Below, piece after piece: positions 42,876-56,000 of a stretch of 64,000 nucleotides of DNA. Numbering within the stretch: position 1 is the stretch's first letter; the number at the start of each line of letters is the position of its first letter. Origin of the DNA: Xenopus tropicalis (taxonomy: Eukaryota > Chordata > Amphibia > Anura > Pipidae); NCBI RefSeq assembly GCF_000004195.4, contig NC_030683.2:2117935-2181934 (forward strand). The letters are read 5' to 3'. Both the position numbers and the translations under genes were made by a program. The notes beneath the pieces are model-generated. The model was not told the origin of the DNA and did not search any database. It worked only from the letters and a program-made list of their open reading frames with translations.

Positions 42876-43700
42876 CAAATTGGATAATAAACACATTAAT
42901 TCTATATATGCCATTAAGATTAATTCAGAAAGTTGATACATGGAAAGCATTACTTCACCCACACCTGAGGAGCAGAATGCCACTCATTTTTCCTTTTTAT
43001 AGTATGTATGTGCTGTCAGGTAGGTGCACAGCTGGGAAGTAAATAGTAAATAATTGGGATAGTTAACACTAACGCCTCCTTTCTCCTAACAGATACAGGG
43101 GGGGGGGGCTCAAACTGGCATTTGTTGGGGTCCCTTGGTGCAGCAGGAGCAGTGCACCCCCCTACACACACAGACACAAGCAGGGGGTATCTGCTGTAAG
43201 TGGGGGTGGTTTTGATGAACCATCTTCCCTCCCACTCACAGTATCACATGACCAGGCTGTGGACCAGTTGCTGGATGAGGAGAAACAAAGTAAAAAATTT
43301 GAGGCTGCAGTTGCCATGGAGACCTGTAATGTTAAATGGAGAGAAACAGAATGAGGGCTCAGATCTCAAACACCATTATTGGGGTAATGGGACCAAATGC
43401 CTCCAAATACCCCCCCCCCCACTTCCAGCAGATACCCCTACCCACACGCTGGCAGGATGGAGATGCCCCGTGGGACCGCCCCTTCCCACACACACTGCCT
43501 GGGAATAATGACTTTATACTCAGTGTTTGTGGCTCTGGAATGAAATACTAATTAGAGTAATTGTTGTAGTTATACTAATTATTACTTTTCCCTGAGTAAA
43601 TCAAGGTGCACAACTAACTGCCACCGGGGATGTGTTTCTTTAGCACAGAGCCAACTGCCACCGGGCACCCAGTTCTACTGTGTCCCACAATGATAAATCT
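42876..43700. other. Spacer without supported gene
   Basis: Contains G and C homopolymer runs near 43103 and 43410. Small open frames here have no recognisable similarity. Confidence 0.4.
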
Positions 43701-43910
43701 TTAAAGGACAAGTCAACCCCAAAAATATATTTTTTTTTTGCCTAATTAAAGAAAACATAATTATAAGCAACTTTCCAGTGTGAATTTATTGAAAATTCTT
43801 AGTGCTTTAAAAGTTCTGTGTAAATGTAATTGCTATTGAAAGCAGCGTTTGCTGACCTCCTGGTTGTTACTTTATAAGCAATCGAAAAAGTCTGTCAGGC
43901 TGGCTGTTTA
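43701..43910 (+). mobile_element. T2-like MITE fragment (TTAAAGGACAAGTCAACCCC)
   Basis: The terminus TTAAAGGACAAGTCAACCCC at 43701 fits the TTAAAGGRR ends of the T2 MITE group. Similarity to such elements runs to about 43900, where the 62-bp array begins; the other end is absent. Confidence 0.6.
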
Positions 43911-43954
43911 TGGTTTCAGGGTCAGCGATCAGGTCTGTTCAGCTGCTGCTCGTT

Positions 43955-45655
43955 TTACAGGCAGGTCAGTCTCCCCCAGCGAGTCAGGTCTGTCAGGCTG
44001 CTGCCTTGTGTTACACTGTTTCAGGGTCAGTCTCCCCCAGCGAGTCAGGTCTGTCAGGCTGCTGCCTTGTGTTACATGTTTCAGGGGTCAGTTCCCCCAG
44101 CGAGTCAGGTCTGTCAGGCTGCTGCCTTGTGTTACACTGTTTCAGGGGTCAGTCTCCCCCAGCGAGTCAGGTCTGTCAGGCTGCTGCCTTGTGTTACACT
44201 GTTTCAGGGGTCAGTCTCCCCCAGCGAGTCAGGTCTGTCAGGCTGCTGCCTTGTGTTACACTGTTTCAGGGGTCAGTCTCCCCCAGCGAGTCAGGTCTGT
44301 CAGGCTGCTGCCTTGTGTTACACTGTTTCAGGGGTCAGTCTCCCCCCAGCGAGTCAGGTCTGTCAGGCTGCCTGCCTTGTGTTACACTGGTTTCAGGGGT
44401 CAGTCTCCCCCAGCGAGTCAGGTCTGTCAGGCTGCTGCCTTGTGTTACAGTGTTTCAGGGTCAGTCTCCCCAGCGAGTCAGGTCTGTCAGGCTGCTGCCT
44501 TGTGTTACACGGTTTCAGGGGTCAGTCTCCCCCAGCGAGTTCAGGTCTGTCAGGCTGCTGCCTTGTGTTACACTGTTTCAGGGGTCAGTCTCCCCCAGCG
44601 AGTCAGGTCTGTCAGGCTGCTGCCTTGTGTTACACTGTTTCAGGGGTCAGTCTCCCCCAGCGAGTCAGGTCTGTCAGGCTGCTGCCTTGTGTTACACTGT
44701 TTCAGGGGTCTGTCTCCCCCAGCGAGTCAGGTCTGTCAGGCTGCTGCCTTGTGTTACACTGTTTCAGGGGTCGGTCTCCCCCAGCGAGTCAGCAGTGTTT
44801 CAGGGGTTGGTCTCCCCCAGCGAGTCAGGTCTGTCAGGCTGCTGCCTTGTGTTTACACTGTTTCAGGGGTCTGTCTCCCCCAGCGAGTTCAGGTCTGTCA
44901 GGCTGCTGCCTTGTGTTACAGTGTTTCAGGGGTTGGTCTCCCCCAGTGAGTCAGGTTCTGTCAGGCTGCTGCCTTGTGTTACAGTGTTTCAGGGGTCAGT
45001 CTCCCCCAGCGAGTCGGGTCTGTCAGGCTGCTGCCTTGTGTTACAGTGTTTCAGGGGTCAGTCTCCCCCAGCGAGTCAGGTCTGTCAGGCTGCTGCCTTG
45101 TGTTACACTGTTTCAGGGGTCAGTCTCCCCCAGCGAGTCAGGTCTGTCAGGCTTGCTGCCTTGTGTTACAGTGTTTCAGGGGTCAGTCTCCCCCAGCGAG
45201 TCAGGTCTGTCAGGCTGCTGCCTTGTGTTACACTGTTTCAGGGGTCAGTCTCCCCCAGCGAGTCAGGTCTGTCAGGCTGCTGCCTTGTGTTACACTGTTT
45301 CAGGGGTCAGTCTCCCCCAGCGAGTCAGGTCTGTCAGGCTGCTGCCTTGTGTTACAGTGTTTCAGGGGTCAGTCTCCCCCAGCGAGTCAGGTCTGTCAGG
45401 CTGCTGCCTTGTGTTACACTGTTTCAGGGGTCAGTCTCCCCCAGCGAGTCAGGTCTGTCAGGCTGCTGCCTTGTGTTACAGTGTTTCAGGGGTCAGTCTC
45501 CCCCAGCGAGTCAGGTCTGTCAGGCTGCTGCCTTGTGTTACACTGTTTCAGGGGTCGGTCTCCCCCAGCGAGTCAGGTCTGTCAGGCTGCTGCCTTGTGT
45601 TACATTGTTTCAGGGGTCAGTCTCCCCCAGCGAGTCAGGTCTGTCAGGCTGCTGC
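43955..45655 (-). repeat. 62-bp minisatellite, right array of the inverted pair, about 27 copies
   Basis: This is the reverse complement of the unit at 39754-41312: CAGTCTCCCCCAGCGAGTCA, GGTCTGTCAGGCTGCTGCCT, TGTGTTACACTGTTTCAGGGGT. It is preceded by weaker partial copies at 43905-43955. The copies are mostly identical. Confidence 0.97.
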
Positions 45656-45715
45656 CCCAATGGAGCTTGCTATCTAATGCCTCTGTCACATTCACACATA
45701 CAGTACTCTCTCAGA

Positions 45716-45716
45716 C

Positions 45717-45760
<44 letters not shown>

Positions 45761-45907
45761 GATAGATAGATAGATGATAGATAGATAGATGATTGATAGA
45801 TAGATATGAGAGATAGATAGATAGATAGATAGATAGATGATAAATAGATAGATAGAGAGATGATAGATAGATAGATGATAGATAGATATAGAGAGAGATA
45901 GATAGAT

Positions 45908-45953
<46 letters not shown>

Positions 45954-46270
45954 GATAGATAGATAGATAGAGAGATAGATAGATGATAGATGGATAGATA
46001 GATAGATAGATATATAATAGATAGATAGATGATAGATAGATAGATATAGATAGATAGATAGATGATAGATAGATAGATATAGATAGATAGATAGATAGAT
46101 GATAGATGGATAGATAGATAGATAGAGAGATAGATGTTAGATAGATAGAGAGATAGATATATAGATAGATAGATGATAGATAGATATATAGATCGATAGA
46201 TGATAGATAGATAGATAGATATATAGAGAGATAGATAGATGATGATAGATAGATATATAGATCGATAAAT

Positions 46271-46301
<31 letters not shown>

Positions 46302-46389
46302 GATAGATAGATATATAGAGAGATATATAGAGAGATAGATAGATGATGATAGATCGATAGACTATAGATAGATGATAGATAGATAGATT

Positions 46390-46420
<31 letters not shown>

Positions 46421-46664
46421 TATAGAGAGATAGATGATAGATAGATATATAGATAGATATATAGATGATGATAGATAGATAGATAGATCGATAGATAATA
46501 GATAGATGATAGATAGATTATAGATCGATAGATTATAGATAGATGATAGATAGACAGATAGATAGATAATAGATAGATGATAGATAGATGATAGATAGAC
46601 AGATAGATAGATAATAGATAGATGATAGATAGATGATAGATGATAGATAGATAATAGATAAATG
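45716..46664. repeat. GATA microsatellite, ~0.95 kb
   Basis: Runs of TAGATAGATAGATAGA are broken by GATGATAGA, ATATAGA and GAGAGA variants. The TYLSIYLS-type minus-strand frame is read-through. Confidence 0.98.
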
Positions 46665-46796
46665 CTTGTTGGCGCTATATAACTGAAGGGTAGGAATAGG
46701 CAGACAGACAGGTACAAACTAATGCAGAATACACATTATATAGATGACTATAGGGCTGCGGGTTGCGGTGTGTAGTTCAGCGGATCCTGCAGTGAG

Positions 46797-46905
46797 AGGG
46801 GCATATTTAGGGCATAGTTAGGGCATATTTAGGGCATAGTTAGGGCATATTTAGGGCATAGTTAGGGCATATTTAGGGCATAGTTAGGGCATAGTTAGCT
46901 GGTGC
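46797..46905. repeat. 22-bp repeat AGGGCATAGTTAGGGCATATTT, about 5 copies
   Basis: GGGCATATTT and GGGCATAGTT alternate directly upstream of the CpG-rich block. Confidence 0.9.
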
Positions 46906-46949
46906 AGAGGTTAAACATACCCGTACAAGGGGCTATTGATTCCTTCCCT

Positions 46950-47300
46950 GTTACCCCCCCCCCCATCCCTGTACTTCCGGTCCCTGTTTTGCATCTGAAA
47001 GAGTCGGAAGAAAAAGTCTGCCTGTCCCTTTAACAATGAGATGAGCCGCCTGTTAACCCTGAAGGGCCCGGAGCCAGTGATTGGGGGGTGCGGGGGCACA
47101 AAGCGGGGGATTGTGTGTGAGACTGAGCCAGATGTGAGCGGTAGGGGGCAGCACTCTCACTCCCCCGGGGCTGTCTCTCCGGCAGGATTGGCACAGTCTG
47201 TGAGAGACGCGGTTGCACCGACACTGTAACCCCTTGTGTGCCGGGCGGAGAGACGCGCAGGGCAGTGAGTCGGTCAGTAAGTTTGTCGTTCGCAGATTTA
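46950..47300 (+). promoter_or_regulatory. CpG-rich block, candidate ITPRIP promoter and first exon
   Basis: This stretch is far richer in CpG than its surroundings (about twenty by eye, including ACGCGGTTG and GAGACGCGCAG) and has no tandem repeat. Two splice-donor-like sites follow, GCA|GTGAGT near 47265 and TCA|GTAAGT near 47277. It lies upstream of a possible non-coding exon at 48170 and on the correct side of ITPRIP, which needs a non-coding first exon. No transcript evidence is available here. Confidence 0.4.
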
Positions 47301-47394
47301 AATACAAATTGGGTTTTGTCTGTTCTGGTTTTGCTTGTGGGTTTTAGGGGCAAGGGAAAGTGAGTTGGGGCAATAACAGTCTAAGTGTATGTGT

Positions 47395-48123
47395 TAGCCA
47401 CCCCTGCCCCTGCTCCTGCCCCTGCTCCTGCCCCTACCCCTGCTTCTGCCCCTACCCCAGCCACTTCCTCTGCCCCTACCCTTGCCCTTGCTCCTGCCCC
47501 TACCCCTGCCCCTTCCCCCCTGCTCCTGCCACTGCCCCTACCCTTGCCCTTGCTCCTGTCCCTACCCCTGCCTCTTCCCCCCTACTCCTGCCCGCCCTAC
47601 CCCTGCCCTTGCTCCTGCCCCTACCCCTGCCCTTGCTCCTACCCTGCCTTCCCTGCCCCTACCCCTGCCCTTGCTCCTACCCCTGCCTCTTCCCCTGCCC
47701 CTACCCCTGCCCTTGCTCCTGTCCCTACCCCTGCCTCTTCCCCCCTACTCCTGCCACTGCCCCTACCCCTGCCCTTGCTCCTGTCCCTACCCCTGCCTCT
47801 TCCCCCCTACTCCTGCCACTGTCCCTACCCCTGCCCTTGCTCCTACCCCTGCCTCTTCCCCTGCCCCTAACCCTGCCCTTGCTCCTGTCCCTACCCCTGC
47901 CACTTCCCCTACCCCTGCCTCTTCCCCTGCTCCTGCTACTACCCCAGCCCCTACCCCTGCCCTTGCTCCTGTCCCTACCCCAGCCCCTACCCCTGCCCCT
48001 TTCCCTACCCCTGCCCCTGCCTATGCTCCTGACCTTGCTTCTTCCTCTGCCCCTGCTTCTTCCCCTACCCCTGCTTCTTCCCCTACCCCTGCTTCTTCCC
48101 CTGCCCCTGCTCCTGCCCCTCCT
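47395..48123. repeat. Pyrimidine-rich array of CCCCTRCC / TGCTCCTG units
   Basis: Irregular hexamer-based repeats such as CCCCTGCTCCTGCCCCTACC and CCTGCCCTTGCTCCTG. The frames with PAPTPALAP and LPLPLLLPL are read-through in three frames. The minus strand is G-rich with GGGGCAGGAGCAGGGGC-type G-tract spacing. It sits between the candidate ITPRIP promoter and the possible non-coding exon. Confidence 0.9.
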
Positions 48124-48169
48124 TAACTCCGCGCTGACTGCACAAACGTAACTTTGTGGTTTTCTCTAG

Positions 48170-48343
48170 CAGTGACACCAGGAAGCGGCTGAGACACAAG
48201 TGAGAGGAGCGCAGACAGCAGGGTCGGGTCCTCCGAGCCCCTCCAGCAGCCTGGGGCCCCCCAGCCTATACTCACCATGGACTGAGCTACTTCCCTGGCA
48301 GCCACAGCTGCACTTAGTGGGGGGACTCTGTACCCCAGGAAAG
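48170..48343 (+). other. Possible non-coding 5' exon of ITPRIP
   Basis: A pyrimidine-rich acceptor TGGTTTTCTCTAG ends at 48169 and a near-consensus donor AAG|GTGAGT follows 48343. The 174 bases between are non-repetitive and GC-rich and have no long open frame. It sits between the CpG-rich block and the ITPRIP coding exon. Inference from splice-site quality and position only. Confidence 0.35.
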
Positions 48344-48389
48344 GTGAGTGTTGGTAAAACTGGGGATATTAATTGTATACTTGTACTTG

Positions 48390-48530
48390 CACTACTGTTA
48401 GCATTACAATTAGCACTATTGTTAGTACTACTGTTTGCACTACTATTAGCACTACTGTTTGCACTACTGTTAGTACTACTGTTTGCACTACTATTAGCAC
48501 TACTATTAGCACTAATGTCAGCAACACTGT
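48390..48530. repeat. 12-bp-based repeat GCACTACTGTTA, about 11 copies
   Basis: Alternating ACTACTGTTAGCACTACTGT and TTTGCACTACTATTAGC variants. It is followed by GGTTGAACTTGATGGACTCA at 48560-48580, a phrase found at the ends of common Xenopus transposable elements. Confidence 0.85.
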
Positions 48531-48639
48531 AACACAGTGAGGAGCGATTGTCTCAGCTTGGTTGAACTTGATGGACTCAGGTCTTTTTTCAACCCTGTGT
48601 AACTATGTATCTCTCTGTAACCGATCCCTTCCCATTCAC

Positions 48640-49020
48640 ACTCACTTTTCGTGTCAGTCTCTCTCTGTGTGTCACACTCACTTTTCGTGTCAGTCTCTCG
48701 CTGTGTGTCACACTCACTTTTCGTGTCAGTCTCTCGCTGTGTGTCACACTCACTTTTCATGTCAGTCTCTCGCTGTGTGTCACACTCACTTTTGCACAGC
48801 ACTCTCACACTCCTTCATAAGCTCATGCTGCTCTCTCTCTGTTGGGAGACTGTGCGGGACTTCACTCTCTCACTGGGATAGAGTTGCACAATCTTTCTGT
48901 AACTCTCTTTTGCAACCCTTATTGTGTCATTTGCACAATGTGTCTCTATTACACGCTCCGTGCTGCTTGTTGTCACGCTCCGTGCTGCTTGTTGTCACGC
49001 TCCGTGCTGCTTGCTGTCAC
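48640..49020. repeat. Short tandem repeats: ~37-bp unit x4 and 22-bp unit x3
   Basis: CACTCACTTTTCGTGTCAGT plus CTCTCGCTGTGTGTCA recurs four times at 48640-48795. TGTCACGCTCCGTGCTGCTT recurs at 48950-49020. Confidence 0.85.
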
Positions 49021-50005
49021 CTCTGTTTCGGTAACTGTCTTATGTGCTTACTCTGTCTCTCGCCTGTCCCTTGCACCTCTCTGTCCTTATGACTCTCTCT
49101 TGTAGGCTCTGTTACTCCATTGCACACTCTGTCTCTCTCTCATTCGTGCAAGGGATGGGTTAACCATGTGCATGCCAGGTAGGTCTGTAGAACCAGCACT
49201 AGATGGATTATGGGTTATGGCAGTGGTTTTTAGACTTTAAATCCCTCTGAGGTCCAACATAGTAGTAGTGCCAGTGCCCCCTGTAATGTACCTGTGTAGC
49301 CGTGCCCCTGCAGTTTGCCCCCCTACATTAGGCTCTCTATCCCAGGGCAGTTATAGGCCCATTTCGCCTGCCCCTGTGCTCTGGGGAGCTGCACCAGTTT
49401 GACCTGAGCTCCCAGTACATTTAATGGGGAACTGAGTGGGAGTGTGAGTGCGCCATTCAATCCCATCATACCCACTGCTTCATCTCTCCCAAAGGGCCTA
49501 GAATTCTCTTATATTGTTCAATCATTCACATCACCCCACTGTGCCAGCTGGGCTTACAATCTATTTTACCTGTCACACACACCAATGAAAATGTTATCAG
49601 CAGCCACTGCATGTTTTTTGGACTGTGGTAAGAAACTGGGGTACCTGGAGGCAACTTCATGATCACATGGGGTTGTACAACAAGTACAGCAGGGAGAGGG
49701 TTAACAACGCACAAGCCCCTGCCCTTTCACTATGGGAAGTTGACTGATTCAGGAAGGAGGGGACGGCCCTAATTTCCCTCTCACTAAATGTCACTATTTC
49801 CCTTACAGCCCCAGTCCTGTGGTTATTCTGCCCAAACTGATTCCCTGTCAGCAGATCCCAACACAGTGATCCTGGTTTTAGCCCAAAGTTCCCCTTGTCC
49901 CCTCCTCTCCTGCATGGAAACATGTTATTCATTTACTGCACATGGAAAAGCTTAGAGCCTTCCAACCCCACAAACTGACTAACAGCCCCGTGACTCAACC
50001 CTCTG
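49021..50005. other. Intergenic or ITPRIP intronic sequence with an old dispersed repeat fragment
   Basis: About 49545-49680 (GGGCTTACAATCTATTTTAC, ACTGGGGTACCTGGAGGCAA) belongs to the same old repeat as 17170-17450. The rest is unassigned. Confidence 0.45.
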
Positions 50006-50014
50006 CCCCGTTAC

Positions 50015-53000
50015 TGTGTGTATAGGGTATGGGGGGTTACACTGTGCCTATATATTATACAGTTACTGTGTGTATAGGATATGGGGGTTACACTGTGCCT
50101 ATATATTATACAGTTACTGTGTGTATAGGATATGGGGGTTACGCCTATATATTATACAGTTACTGTGTGTATAGGATATGGGGGTTACACTGTGCCTATA
50201 TATTATACAGTTACTGTGTGTATAGGATATGGGGGTTACACTGTGCCTATATATTATACAGTTACTGTGTGTATAGGATATGGGGGGTTACAGTTTACTT
50301 GTGTGTATAGGGTATGGGGTTACACTGTGCCTATATATTATACAGTTACTGTGTGTATAGGATATGGGGGTTACACTGTGCCTATATATTATACAGTTAC
50401 TGTGTGTATAGGATATGGGGGTTACACCTATATATTATACAGTTACTGGTGTATAGGGTATGGGGGGTTACACTGGCCTATATTTATACAGTTACTGTGT
50501 GTATAGGGTATGGGGGGTTACACTGTGCCTATATATTTATACAGTTACTGTGTGTATAGGATATGGGGGTTACGCCTATATATTATACAGTTACTGTGTG
50601 TATAGGATATGGGGGTTACACTTGTGCCTATATATTATACAGTTACTGTGTGTATAGGATATGGGGGTTACACCTATATATTATACAGTTACTGTGTGTA
50701 TAGGATATGGGGGTTACACTGTGCCTATATATTATACAGTTACTGTGTGTATAGGATATGGGGGTTACACCGTGCCTATATATTATACAGTTACTGTGTG
50801 TATAGGATATGGGGGTTACACTGTATATATATACAGTTACTGTGTGTATAGGATATGGGGGTTACACCGTGCCTATATATTATACAGTTACTGTGTGTAT
50901 AGGATATGGGGGTTACACTGTGCCTATATATTATACAGTTACTGTGTGTATAGGATATGGGGGTTACACTGTGCCTATATATTATACAGTTACTGTGTGT
51001 ATAGGATATGGGGGTTACACTGCCTATATATTATACAGTTACTGTGTGTATAGGATATGGGGGTTACACTGTGCCTATATATTATACAGTTACTGTGTGT
51101 ATAGGATATGGGGGTTACACTGTGCCTATATATTATACAGTTACTGTGTGTATAGGATATGGGGTTACACTGTGCCTATATATTATACAGTTACTGTGTG
51201 TATAGGATATGGGGGTTACACTGTGCCTATATATTATACAGTTACTGTGTGTATAGGATATGGGGACACTGCCTATATATTATACAGTTACTGTGTGTAT
51301 AGGATATGGGGTTACACTGTGCCTATATATTATACAGTTACTGTGTGTATAGGATATGGGGGTTACACCGTGCCTATATATTATACAGTTACTGTGTGTA
51401 TAGGATATGGGGTTACACTGTGCCTATATATTATACAGTTACTGTGTGTATATTATGGGGTTACACCTATATATTATACAGTTACTGTGTGTATAGGATA
51501 TGGGGTTACACCGTGCCTATATATTATACAGTTACTGTGTGTATAGGATATGGGGTTACACCGTGCCTATATATTATACAGTTACTGTGTGTATAGGATA
51601 TGGGGGTTACACCGTGCCTATATATTATACAGTTACTGTGTGTATAGGATATGGGGGTTACACCGTGCCTATATATTATACAGTTACTGTGTGTATAGGA
51701 TATGGGGGTTACACCGTGCCTATATATTATACAGTTACTGTGTGTATAGGATATGGGGTTACACTGTGCCTATATATTATACAGTTACTGTGTGTATAGG
51801 GTATGGGGGTACACCTATATATTATACAGTTACTGTGTGTATAGGATATGGGGGTTTCGCGTGCCTATATATTATACAGTTACTGTGTGTATAGGATATG
51901 GGGGGTTACACGTGCTATATATTATTACAGTTACTGTGTGTAGATATGGGGGTTCACCGTGCCTATATATTATACAGTTACTGTGTGTATAGGATATGGG
52001 GGTTACACCGTGCCTATATTATACATTCTGTGTGTATAGGATATGGGGTTACACGTGCCTATATATTATACAGTTACTGTGTGTATAGGATATGGGGGTT
52101 ACACCGTGCCTATATATTATACAGTTACTGTGTGTATAGGATATGGGGGGTTACACTGTGCCTATATATTATACAGTTTACTGTGTGTATAGGATTATGG
52201 GGGTTACAGGCCTATATATTATACAGTTACTTGTGTATAGGATATGGGGGTTACACTGTGCCTATATATTATACAGTTACTGTGTGTATAGGATATGGGG
52301 GTTACACCGGCCTATATATTATACAGTTACTGTGTGTATAGGATATGGGGGTTACACCGTGCCTTATATTATACAGTTACTGTGTGTATAGGATATGGGG
52401 GTTACACCGTGCCTATATATTATACAGTTACTGTGTGTATAGGATATGGGGGTTACACCGTGGCCTATATATTATACAGTTACTGTGTGTATAGGATATG
52501 GGGGTTACACCGTGCCTATATATTATACAGTTACTGTGTGTATAGGATATGGGGGTTACACCGTGCCTGTATATTATACAGTTACTGTGTGTATAGGATA
52601 TGGGGTTACACCGTGCCTATATATTATACAGTTACTGTGTGTATAGGATATGGGGTTACACCGTGCCTATATATTATACAGTTACTGTGTGTATAGGATA
52701 TGGGGGTTACACTGTGCCTATATATTATACAGTTACTGTGTGTATAGGATATGGGGGTTACACTGTGCCTATATATTATACAGTTACTGTGTGTATAGGA
52801 TATGGGGTTACACGTGCCTATATATTATACAGTTACTGTGTGTATAGGATATGGGGGTTACACTGTGCCTATATATTATACAGTTACTGTGTGTATAGGA
52901 TATGGGGGTTACACTGTGCCTATATATTATACAGTTACTGTGTGTATAGGATATGGGGTTACACTGGCCTTATATTATACAGTTACTGTTGTATAGGTAT

Positions 53001-56000
53001 GGGGTTCCTATATTATACAGTTACTGTGTGTATAGGATATGGGGGTTACACTGTGCCTATATATTATACAGTTACTGTGTGTATAGGATATGGGGGTTAC
53101 ACTGTGCCTATATATTATACAGTTACTGTGTGTATAGGATATGGGGGTTACACCGGCCTATATATTATACAGTTACTGTGTGTATAGGATATGGGGTTAC
53201 ACTGTGCCTATATATTATACAGTTACTGTGTGTATAGGATATGGGGGTTACACCGTGCCTATATATTATACAGTTACTGTGTGTATAGGATATGGGGGTT
53301 ACACCGTGCCTATATATTATACAGTTACTGTGTGTATAGGATATGGGGGTTACACTGTGCCTATATATTATACAGTTACTGTTGTGTATAGGATATGGGG
53401 GTTACACTGTGCCTATATATTATACAGTTACTGTGTGTATAGGATATGGGGGTTACACTGTGCCTATATATTATACAGTTACTGTGTGTATAGGTATGGG
53501 GGTTACACTGTGCCTATATATTATACAGTTACTGTGTGTATAGGATATGGGGGTTACACTGTGCCTATATATTATACAGTTACTGTGTGTATAGGATATG
53601 GGGGTTACACTGTGCCTATATATTATACAGTTACTGTGTGTATAGGATATGGGGGTACACTGTGCCTATATATTATACAGTTACTGTGTGTATAGGATAT
53701 GGGGGTTACCGTGCCTATATTTATACAGTTACTGTGTGTATAGGGATATGGGGGTTACACTGTGCTATATATTATACAGTTACTGTGTGTATAGGGTATG
53801 GGGGGTTACACCTATATATTATACAGTTACTGTGTGTATAGGATATGGGGGTTTCACCGTGCCTATATATTATACAGTTACTGTGTGTATAGGATATGGG
53901 GGTTACACCGTGCCTATATATTATACAGTTACTGTGTGTATAGGATATGGGGGTTACACCGTGCCTATATATTATACAGTTACTGTGTGTATAGGATATG
54001 GGGGTTATACCGGCCTATATATTATACAGTTACTGTGTGTATAGGATATGGGGGTTACACTGTGCCTATATATTATACAGTTACTGTGTGTATAGGATAT
54101 GGGGGTTACACTGTGCCTATATATTATACAGTTACTGTGTGTATAGGATATGGGGGGTTACACCTATATATTATACAGTTACTGTGTGTATAGGATATGG
54201 GGGTTACACTGTGCCTATATATTATACAGTTACTGTGTGTATAGGATATGGGGGTTACACTGTGCCTATATATTATACAGTTACTGTGTGTATAGGATAT
54301 GGGGGTTACACCGTGCCTATATATTATACAGTTACTGTGTGTATAGGATATGGGGGTTACACTGTGCCTATATATTATACAGTTACTGTGTGTATAGGAT
54401 ATGGGGGGTCACACCTATATATTATACAGTTACTGTGTGTATAGGATATGGGGGTTTCGCCGTGCCTATATATTATACAGTTACTGTGTGTATAGGATAT
54501 GGGGGTTACACCGTGCCTATATATTATACAGTTACTGTGTGTATAGGATATGGGGGTTACACTGTGCCTATATATTATACAGTTACTGTGTGTATAGGAT
54601 ATGGGGGTTACACTGTGCCTATATATTATACAGTTACTGTGTGTATAGGATATGGGGGTTACACCGTGCCTATATATTATACAGTTACTGTGTGTATAGG
54701 ATATGGGGGTTACACCGTGCCTATATATTATACAGTTACTGTGTGTATAGGATATGGGGGTTACACCGTGCCTATATATTATACAGTTACTGTGTGTATA
54801 GGATATGGGGGTTACACTGTGCCTATATATTATACAGTTACTGTGTGTATAGGATATGGGGGTTACACGTGCCTATATATTATACAGTTACTGTGTGTAT
54901 AGGATATGGGGGTTACACTGTGCCTATATATTATACAGTTACTGTGTGTATAGGATATGGGGGTTACACTGTGCCTATATATTATACAGTTACTGTGTGT
55001 ATAGGATATGGGGGTTACACCTATATATTATACAGTTACTGTGTGTATAGGATATGGGGGTTACACTGTGCCTATATATTATACAGTTACTGTGTGTATA
55101 GGGTATGGGGGGTTACACCTATATATTATACAGTTACTGTGTGTATAGGGTATGGGGGGTTACACCTATATATTATACAGTTACTGTGTGTATAGGGTAT
55201 GGGGGGTTACACCTAATATTATACAGTTACTGTGTGTATAGGATATGGGGGTTACACCTATATATTATACAGTTACTGTGTGTATAGGATATGGGGGTTA
55301 CACTGTGCCTATATATTATACAGTTTACTGTGTGTATAGGATATGGGGGGTTACACTGTTGCCTATATATTATACAGTTACTGTGTGTATAGGATATGGG
55401 GGTTACACTGTGCCTATATATTATACAGTTACTGTAGTAGTATAGGATAGTTGGGGGGTTACACTGTGCCTATATATTATACAGTTACTGTGTGTATAGG
55501 ATATGGGGGTTACACTGTTGCCTATATATTATACAGTTACTGTGTGTATAGGATATGGGGTTACACTGTGCCTATATATTATACAGTTACTGTGTGTATA
55601 TGATATGGGGGTTACACTGTGGCCTATTATATTACAGTTACTGTGTGTATAGGATATGGGGGTTACACTGTGCCTATATATTATACAGTTACTGGTGTAA
55701 TATGATATGGGGGTTAACTGTGCCTATATATTATACAGTTACGTGTGTATAGGATATGGGGTTACACCGTGCCTATATATTTATACAGTTACTGTGTGTA
55801 TAGGATATGGGGGTTACACTGTGCCTATATATTATACAGTTTACTGTGTGTATAGGATATGGGGGTTACACTGTGCCTATATATTATACAGTTACTGTGT
55901 GTATAGGATATGGGGGTTACACCTATATATTATACAGTTACTGTGTGTATAGGATATGGGGTTACGCCTATATATTATACAGTTACTGTGTGTATAGGAT

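Noticed and set aside
43849..45730. Open frames up to 606 residues with repeated CFRGQSPPASQVCQAAALCY
   Set aside because: Read-through of the 62-bp array; frames shift between copies, and the inverted array at 39.7-41.3 kb gives the same peptides on the other strand.
47360..48151. Proline/leucine-rich frames (PAPTPALAP, LPLPLLLPL)
   Set aside because: Three overlapping frames through a low-complexity CCCCTRCC-type array, none with a supported start or similarity.
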